From assembly GCA_035765045.1 (NCBI GenBank), contig DASTYI010000014.1:1-18675 (forward strand): 18,675 bases of DNA, read 5' to 3'. The stretch is from Iamia sp035765045. GTDB lineage: Bacteria > Actinomycetota > Acidimicrobiia > Acidimicrobiales > Iamiaceae. This document shows positions 13,844 through 18,675 of this stretch, in pieces. Numbering within the stretch: position 1 is the first letter of the stretch; the number at the start of each line of letters is the position of its first letter. The position numbers were made by a program, and so were the translations under genes. Under the pieces are notes generated by a model that was not told the DNA's origin, made no database searches, and saw only the letters and a program-made list of their open reading frames with translations.

Positions 13844-14449
13844 GTGCCCGAGCCCGACGACGAGAAGGTGACCGACGAGGTGGTCGCCGACGAAGAGGTC
13901 GCCGACGAAGAGGTCGCCGACGAGGAGGTCACCGACGCCCTCCCCGAGGACCTCGACGTCTCGGGCTTCGTCGGGCCCTACGTCTTCCCCAACAACAACC
14001 GCCGCCGGGTGCCCGGCTACCTCTACCTGGCCATGGCCGCCGGGTGCGTGGCCCTGTGGGCGGCCAAGCGGGGCGACGCCGCCAGCATCGTCAACGAGGG
14101 CCTGCTGTGGGGCGCCGCCGCCCTCGTCGCCGCCGGGGCCTACTGCCTGCTGTCGGGCTTCGACCTCGACGTGGACGAGCAGGACGCCCTGGTGGTCGCC
14201 ACCCGCACCGTCGGCTTCCCGGTCGGCCACGCCTCGGCCCAGATGGGGTGGCGGGGCCTCCGCAGCCGGCCGACGTGGCGGATCCTCTGCTACTCGGCCG
14301 AGAACCCACCCGAGCGCCGGGCCCTGCTGCTGATCGACGGGGTCGACGGCGAGGTCATCGACTGGTTCGTCGAGGACAACCCCGAGGACTGGAGCGACCT
14401 CGACGGCGCCCTCACCGGCACCGGCACCCCGTTCCGGACGGGCGAGTAG
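13844..14449 (+). CDS. two-TM membrane protein with acidic N-terminal repeats, unknown function
   Basis: A 201-aa protein that I do not recognise as a named family. Residues 1-40 are acidic, made of five 5-residue units V-(A/T)-D-E-(E/V) and variants. A GPYVFPNNNRRRVPGYLY linker then leads into two predicted membrane helices (about 58-75 and 86-104). The C-terminal 95 residues form a soluble domain with D-V-D-E-Q-D-A-L (109-116), several strands, and W-R-I-L-C-Y-S-A-E (145-153). It ends in an acidic D-N-P-E-D-W tail. The RRR ahead of helix 1 suggests that the acidic N-terminus is cytoplasmic. With two helices the C-terminal domain would be cytoplasmic too. GTG 13844 follows a TAGCGT element. 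It is the first of three genes that separate the thrS–HIT pair from pgsA. Confidence 0.72.
   Translation: MPEPDDEKVTDEVVADEEVADEEVADEEVTDALPEDLDVSGFVGPYVFPNNNRRRVPGYLYLAMAAGCVALWAAKRGDAASIVNEGLLWGAAALVAAGAYCLLSGFDLDVDEQDALVVATRTVGFPVGHASAQMGWRGLRSRPTWRILCYSAENPPERRALLLIDGVDGEVIDWFVEDNPEDWSDLDGALTGTGTPFRTGE
13868..13936 (+). repeat. in-frame 15-bp tandem repeat (VADEE units)
   Basis: The unit GTCGCCGACGAAGAG occurs at 13883-13897 and 13898-13912 exactly, and at 13913-13927 with one change. Diverged units flank it at 13868-13882 and 13928 onward. It encodes acidic V-A-D-E-E steps. The exact copies suggest recent slippage. Confidence 0.85.
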
Positions 14450-14471
14450 CCGAGACCCAGGAGGAGGCCCG

Positions 14472-14888
14472 GTGGCAGAGAAGAAGGTCACGATCCTGAG
14501 CGGGGGCAACCCCCAGATCCCCAAGGGGGACGGCGACGGGCCGGTCCAGGACTACATCGACGCCATGCCGGGGTGGCGGAGCGCCTTCGGGAGGCGGCTC
14601 GACGCCCTGATCGTCGAGCGGGTGCCCGGGGTCCGCAAGGCGGTGCGCTGGAACACGCCCTTCTACGGCGTCGAGGGCCGGGACTGGTTCATGTCCTTCA
14701 GCGCCACCAACAAGGGCGTCCAGCTGGCCTTCTTCAACGGCACCTCGCTCGATCCGATGCCGCCCAAGCCGTCGAAGGTCGAGGGCACCCGCTACCTCGA
14801 CCTCGTCGAGGAGGACGGCTTCGACGAGGAGCAGCTGGGGTCGTGGGTCGAGCAGTCGGGCGCCCTGCCCGGCTCGCCGATGTTCTAG
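14472..14888 (+). CDS. DUF1801-like protein
   Basis: A 138-aa soluble protein of the YdhG/DUF1801-type fold. The hallmark is the central A-V-R-W-N-T-P-F-Y-G-V segment (57-67), followed by the K-G-V-Q-L-A-F-F-N-G strand and L-D-P-M-P-P-K-P-S-K. Proteins of this fold have an SRPBCC-unrelated alpha/beta structure and mostly unknown function; some occur with stress or metal genes. GTG 14472 is chosen because AGGAGG (14462-14467) lies four bases before it, one of the strongest ribosome sites in the window. Its TAG stop (14886-14888) overlaps the TAG of the EF-G-like gene on the other strand within a CTAG. Confidence 0.78.
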   Translation: MAEKKVTILSGGNPQIPKGDGDGPVQDYIDAMPGWRSAFGRRLDALIVERVPGVRKAVRWNTPFYGVEGRDWFMSFSATNKGVQLAFFNGTSLDPMPPKPSKVEGTRYLDLVEEDGFDEEQLGSWVEQSGALPGSPMF

Positions 14889-16954
14889 GCGTCGACGGCG
14901 TCGAGGCGGCGACGGACGCCCTCGACCAGGTGGTCGGGGAGGGGCTCGTAGCCGACGGGCGTGACCCGGAAGCGGCCCCGGCCGGCGCTCAGCGACCGCA
15001 GCTCGACGGCGTAGCGGCGGATCTCGGCGGCCGGGACGGTGGCGGTGACGACCTGCTCGCCGCCCTCGCCCGCCTCGACCCCCTCGATGCGCCCCCGCCG
15101 CGAGGTCAGGTCGCCCATCACGTCGCCCTGGGCGTCGGCCGGCACGGTGACCTCGATCCGGCTGATCGGTTCGAGCAGGCAGGGCCCGGCGGCGGCCAGG
15201 GCGTCGGCGAGGGCCAGGCGGGCGGCGGCCCGGAAGGCCATCTCCGAGGAGTCGACGGCGTGCTCCTTGCCGTCGGTGAGGGTGACGTGGATGTCGACCA
15301 CCGGGTGGCCGAGCGGCCCGCCCCGGGCCATCGCCTCCTCGACGCCCTTCTGGACGGCCGGGACGTAGCCCTTGGAGATGGCGCCGCCGACGATCTTCGA
15401 GTCGAAGGCCAGGCCCGATCCCCGGGGCCGGGGCTCGACCGCCAGGGTGCACACGGCGAACTGTCCGTGGCCCCCGGTCTGCTTCTTGTGCCGGCCCTCG
15501 GCCTCGGCCCGGCCGGTGATCGTCTCGCGGTAGGCGATCGCCACCTCCTCGACGTCGAGGCCGACGCCGAACCGGGTCTCCAGCCGCTCGAGGGCGAGGG
15601 CGACGTGGGCGTCGCCGACGCCGCGCAGCAGGGTCTGGTGGGTCTCGTCATCGCGCTCGACCCGGATGCCCGGGTCCTCCTCGACCAGGCGGTGGAGGGC
15701 GGGGCCGAGGCGGTCCTCGTCGGCCGGCGTGCGGGCGGTGATGGCGACGGCGTGGACCGGCTCGGGCGGGCTGAGCGGGGGCGCGGCGACCGGCCGACCC
15801 CGCGGCGCCAGGGTGTCGCCGGTGAGGGTGGCGGACAGCTTGGCCACGGCGCCGATCTCGCCGGCGACCAGCTCGGTCACCGCCTCCTGCTCGGCGCCCC
15901 GGACCCGGAGCAGGGCGTGGAGCCGCTCGTCGGCGCCCGAGCGGCTGTTGACCAGGTGGTCGTCGACCCGGATGGTGCCGCTGAGGACGCGGAACATCGA
16001 CAGGTGGCCGACGAACTGGTCGGTGACGGTCTTGAACACGAAGGCCAGCGGGGGACCGTCGGGGTCGGGGACGACGTCGACGGTGGTGTCGCCGGCGGTG
16101 ACGGTCACCGGGGGCCGGGCCTGCGGCGACGGGCCGATCTCGCAGATGAGGTCGGCCAGCCGGTCGACGGCGATCTCGGCGGTGGCCGAGCCGCACACGA
16201 CGGGGAAGACGGTGGCGTCGTCGACACCGACGGCCAGCAGCCGCTCCAGCTCCTCGACCGACGGGACGGCGCCGTCGAGGTAGCGCTCGAGCATGTCGTC
16301 GTCGGCCACGACGATCCCCTCGACCAGGGTGTCGTGGACCCGGTGCTCCTGGGCCTCCATGTCGTCGGGGATGGGACCGGTGGTGGCCCGCCCGTCGGCG
16401 TAGGTGTAGGCGGTGTCGCTCAGGAGGTCGGCGACGCCCCGGAACCCGGACTCGGCCCCGATCGGCAGCTCCAGCGGGGCGATGCCGGCCCCGAAGCGCT
16501 CGGCCAGGGCGGCGAGGGTGGCGTCGAAGTCGGCCCGGTCGCGGTCGAGCTTGGACACGAACACCATGCGGGGCACGCCGTGGGCGGTGGCCGCCCGCCA
16601 CGCCGCCTCGGTGCCGACCTGGACCCCGTCGACGGCGCTGACGACGAAGACGGCCAGGTCGGCGACCCGCAGGGCGGCCTCGACGTCGGCGGCGAAGTCG
16701 GGGTCGCCGGGCGTGTCGAGCAGCGTGATCCGGTGGCCCTTCCACTCCAGGGGCAGGACCGACAGGGACACCGAGTGGCGGCGGGCCCGCTCGGCGGCGT
16801 CGTGGTCGCTGGCCGTCGTGCCGTCCTCGACGGTGCCCCGCCGGCCGATCGCCCCGGCCCCGTGGAGCAGGGCCTCGGCCAGCGTCGTCTTGCCCGCCCC
16901 GGCGTGGCCGACGAGGGCCACGTTGCGGATGCGGTCCGGAGCGAACGACGCCAT
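14885..16954 (-). CDS. EF-G-like translational GTPase (EF-G2 type)
   Basis: A 689-aa paralogue of elongation factor G. G1 G-H-A-G-A-G-K-T is at 16-23, a switch-I region D-G-T-T-A-S-D is at 44-50, and G3 D-T-P-G is at 80-83. G4 reads S-K-L-D (134-137), not N-K-x-D. Domain II follows, then III–V with H-G-Q-F-A-V-C and I-V-G-G-A-I-S-K-G-Y-V-P-A-V, the domain IV region of EF-G. The length is close to EF-G, but the sequence is of the EF-G2/FusA-like group, whose role is unclear: in studied bacteria it is dispensable or has weak translocase activity. ATG 16954 follows GAGGAGG closely. A TACCCT (16988-16983) could be its -10. It diverges from pgsA across 177 bp. Confidence 0.87.
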   Translation of the reverse strand: MASFAPDRIRNVALVGHAGAGKTTLAEALLHGAGAIGRRGTVEDGTTASDHDAAERARRHSVSLSVLPLEWKGHRITLLDTPGDPDFAADVEAALRVADLAVFVVSAVDGVQVGTEAAWRAATAHGVPRMVFVSKLDRDRADFDATLAALAERFGAGIAPLELPIGAESGFRGVADLLSDTAYTYADGRATTGPIPDDMEAQEHRVHDTLVEGIVVADDDMLERYLDGAVPSVEELERLLAVGVDDATVFPVVCGSATAEIAVDRLADLICEIGPSPQARPPVTVTAGDTTVDVVPDPDGPPLAFVFKTVTDQFVGHLSMFRVLSGTIRVDDHLVNSRSGADERLHALLRVRGAEQEAVTELVAGEIGAVAKLSATLTGDTLAPRGRPVAAPPLSPPEPVHAVAITARTPADEDRLGPALHRLVEEDPGIRVERDDETHQTLLRGVGDAHVALALERLETRFGVGLDVEEVAIAYRETITGRAEAEGRHKKQTGGHGQFAVCTLAVEPRPRGSGLAFDSKIVGGAISKGYVPAVQKGVEEAMARGGPLGHPVVDIHVTLTDGKEHAVDSSEMAFRAAARLALADALAAAGPCLLEPISRIEVTVPADAQGDVMGDLTSRRGRIEGVEAGEGGEQVVTATVPAAEIRRYAVELRSLSAGRGRFRVTPVGYEPLPDHLVEGVRRRLDAVDA

Positions 16955-17131
16955 GCGCCCTCCTCGGGGGTGGGGTGACCGGAGGGTACAGGCGGGATCG
17001 CGGCGGTGCCGGGCGGACGGAGGCGGCGGCGCGGCGGACGGAGGGTGGGGACGGGGCGCCGGATGGGGCATGCTGGTCGGCGGACGGCTCTACTGCTAGT
17101 TTTTGCAAGCACCTCCGTCCCAGGGAGTCCG

Positions 17132-17872
17132 ATGTTCGACGGCCAGTTCCGCAGCCAGGCCGAGGTACAGCTCCGGCCCATCGGCACGAGCCTCAAGAAG
17201 ACCGGCATCAAGGCCGACCACCTGACGATCCTCGGGGTCGTGATGGCGGTGGCCACCGCCGTGGCCGTGGCCAACGGGGCCCTCCGCCTCGGCCTCCTGC
17301 TCCTCGTCCTGTGCGCCGTGCCCGACGTGCTCGACGGGGCGGTGGCCAAGGCCTCGGGCACCGCCTCGCCCCGGGGCGCCTTCTTCGACTCGGTCAGCGA
17401 CCGGGTGGCCGACGCCTTCCTCTTCGGCGGCATGGCCTGGTACCTGTCGAGCCAGCCGGGCGCCGGCCGCATCGCCGTCCTGCCCCTCGCCGTGCTCGGC
17501 GCCTCGCTGATCATCAGCTACGAGCGGGCCAAGGCCGAGGCCCTCGGCTACGACGCCAAGGGCGGGCTGATGGAGCGGGCCGAGCGGCTGATCGCCATCG
17601 GGCTCGCCCTCCTGTTCCAGCCGGCGATGATCGCCATCCTCTGGGTCATGCTGGCGCTCACCGTGGCCACCGCCGGCCAGCGCTTCGTCAAGGTCTGGCG
17701 CCAGGCCAGCACGACGGTGCCGACCCGGGCCACCACCGAGCGGCTCCGGGCCCGCCGCCAGGCCCGCGTCTCCCGCAGCGCGGCGCGGCGCCAGGGCCGC
17801 GCCACGGCCCGCGAGCGCTTCGCCGCCCGGGAGCGCACCTTCACCGCCCGCCGGCGCGACACCGACTCCTGA
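17132..17872 (+). CDS. pgsA: CDP-alcohol phosphatidyltransferase, probable phosphatidylinositol-phosphate synthase
   Basis: A 246-aa integral membrane enzyme. In actinobacteria the equivalent gene makes phosphatidylinositol phosphate from CDP-diacylglycerol and inositol phosphate, the base of PIM lipids. The CDP-alcohol motif is D65-x2-D68-G-x2-A72-K73-x8-G82-x3-D86-x3-D90, with Lys where Arg is usual. Hydrophobic helices lie near 33-62, 92-112 and 115-130, with two more before about 190. The C-terminal 50 residues are strongly Arg-rich. ATG 17132 has AGGGAG four bases upstream. A short AT-rich patch (TAGTTTTT at 17097-17104) is the likeliest promoter -10. The acyltransferase follows with CTGA overlap, as expected for the PIM operon. 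Confidence 0.85.
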   Translation: MFDGQFRSQAEVQLRPIGTSLKKTGIKADHLTILGVVMAVATAVAVANGALRLGLLLLVLCAVPDVLDGAVAKASGTASPRGAFFDSVSDRVADAFLFGGMAWYLSSQPGAGRIAVLPLAVLGASLIISYERAKAEALGYDAKGGLMERAERLIAIGLALLFQPAMIAILWVMLALTVATAGQRFVKVWRQASTTVPTRATTERLRARRQARVSRSAARRQGRATARERFAARERTFTARRRDTDS

Positions 17873-18675
17873 GCGGCGGGCTGTCCGAACGGATCCCGGA
17901 CCCCACCTACCTGGGGTACCGGGCCGGGGCCCTCGCGGCGCGGGCGCTGCCCGGCCGGACGGTGCCGGCGGTCGCCGACCTGATCGGCAAGGTCGGGGCC
18001 CGGCGGCTGGCGTCGCGGCGCCTGATCGTCGAGCGGAACCTGCGCCGGGCCCTCGGCGAGGAGGTCTCCGAGGCCCGCCTGGCCGAGCTGGTCGACGCCT
18101 CCTTCGCCTCCTACGTCCAGTACTGGATCGAGTCGTTCCGGCTGCCCGGCACCGCCGCCGCCGACATCGACCGGGGGACGGTGGTGATCGGCTACGAGCA
18201 CGTCGCCGCCGCCCGGGCCGCCGGCACCGGCGCCATCATGTGCCTGCCCCACCTGGGGGCCTGGGAGTGGGCCGCCTTCTGGCTCAAGGTCGTCCACGGC
18301 GACCCGGTCACGGCGGTGGCCGAGCAGATCGAGCCGCCCGAGCTGGCCGACTGGTTCATCGGGCTGCGCAACCGCTTCGGCATCGAGGTGGTGCCGTTCG
18401 GGCCCGACGCCGCCTCGGCCTGCGTGCGGGCCCTCAAGGACAACCGGCTGCTCGCCCTGCCCAGCGACCGCGACCTGTCCGGCACCGGTGTCCCCGTCAC
18501 CTTCTTCGGCGAGGAGACGACGCTGCCCGGCGGCCCCGCCACCCTCGCCCTGCGCACCGGCGCCCCGCTGATCCCGGTCAGCTGCTACTTCGACAACGAC
18601 CGGCACCTCGGCATCGCCCTGCCCCCGCTCGACACCCAGCGCCGGGGCAAGCTGCGCGAGGACGTGGCCCGCATC
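17869..18675 (+). CDS. phosphatidylinositol mannoside acyltransferase-like (3' cut by window edge), CTG start
   Basis: The visible 269 residues belong to the LpxL/HtrB-type acyltransferase family, here most like the actinobacterial enzyme that acylates PIM (PatA, Rv2611c type). The catalytic H-x4-E is H-L-G-A-W-E at 128-133. A Y-R-A-G-A-L-A-A-R-A-L-P N-terminus (17-28) and R-N-L-R-R-A-L (56-62) match the family, and L-A-L-R-T-G-A-P-L-I-P-V occurs near 225-236. No ATG, GTG or TTG lies ahead of the conserved N-terminus. CTG 17869 (overlapping the pgsA stop as CTGA) or CTG 17881 are the only near-cognate choices; GTG 17962 would remove the conserved segment. A mannosyltransferase (pimA) would be expected next, beyond the window. 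Confidence 0.8.
   Translation, partial: MSGGLSERIPDPTYLGYRAGALAARALPGRTVPAVADLIGKVGARRLASRRLIVERNLRRALGEEVSEARLAELVDASFASYVQYWIESFRLPGTAAADIDRGTVVIGYEHVAAARAAGTGAIMCLPHLGAWEWAAFWLKVVHGDPVTAVAEQIEPPELADWFIGLRNRFGIEVVPFGPDAASACVRALKDNRLLALPSDRDLSGTGVPVTFFGEETTLPGGPATLALRTGAPLIPVSCYFDNDRHLGIALPPLDTQRRGKLREDVARI

Noticed and set aside
1..18675. CRISPR arrays, tRNA or rRNA genes, insertion sequences, prophage genes
   Set aside because: No regularly spaced repeats, no cloverleaf-like segments with a TTCGA arm, and no transposase or integrase motifs were found on either strand.

Overview
The window is very GC-rich, densely coded actinobacterial DNA. The gene content fits a deep-branching lineage such as Acidimicrobiia (inference). 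Markers are a mycothiol-type cysteine ligase (MshC-like), an F420:NADP oxidoreductase, a PAC2-family protein, and the thrS–HIT–pgsA–acyltransferase set of the phosphatidylinositol mannoside (PIM) locus. Many starts are GTG, several gene pairs overlap by 1 or 4 bases, and many genes have no Shine-Dalgarno. No rRNA, tRNA, CRISPR array, transposase, integrase or phage gene was seen. No gap between genes exceeds about 180 bp.

Region 1 (1–5990, minus strand) has three transcription units. From right to left they are: a neutral-ceramidase-like hydrolase coupled to a lone ABC ATPase; an APH-like phosphotransferase coupled to a PAC2 protein; and a partial glycosyltransferase running off the left edge. 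Each unit boundary carries a perfect palindrome. Two of these (31 and 35 bp) share the core GGTGCCTGGCACC but have unrelated, still perfectly paired arms. The third (60 bp) is a different sequence and lies between the divergent ceramidase-like and npdG genes.

Region 2 (6000–10620, plus strand) holds npdG overlapping mshC by 4 bases, then a PlsC-type acyltransferase. Next is a two-gene module of a 91-aa protein and an MNT-fold nucleotidyltransferase that appears to start at CTG. Last is a DedA-family membrane protein whose frame runs about 290 bp antisense into the following gene.

Region 3 (10326–14888) has a minus-strand methyltransferase diverging from thrS across only 36 bp. thrS overlaps a HIT-domain gene (Ap4A phosphorylase type). 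An acidic-repeat membrane protein and a DUF1801-like protein follow.

Region 4 (14885–18675) has an EF-G-like GTPase on the minus strand, whose stop shares a CTAG with the DUF1801 stop. Diverging from it are pgsA and a PIM-type acyltransferase, cut by the right edge. The order thrS–HIT–(three-gene insertion)–pgsA–acyltransferase is the mycobacterial PIM locus with an insertion.

Two regulatory themes recur. First, seven genes have a TANNNT hexamer 6–8 bases before the start codon, consistent with leaderless mRNAs. Second, two downstream genes (nucleotidyltransferase and acyltransferase) have no ATG, GTG or TTG ahead of their conserved N-termini, only a CTG that overlaps the previous stop as CTGA. 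Motif and family calls come from reading the translations; no database search was run.
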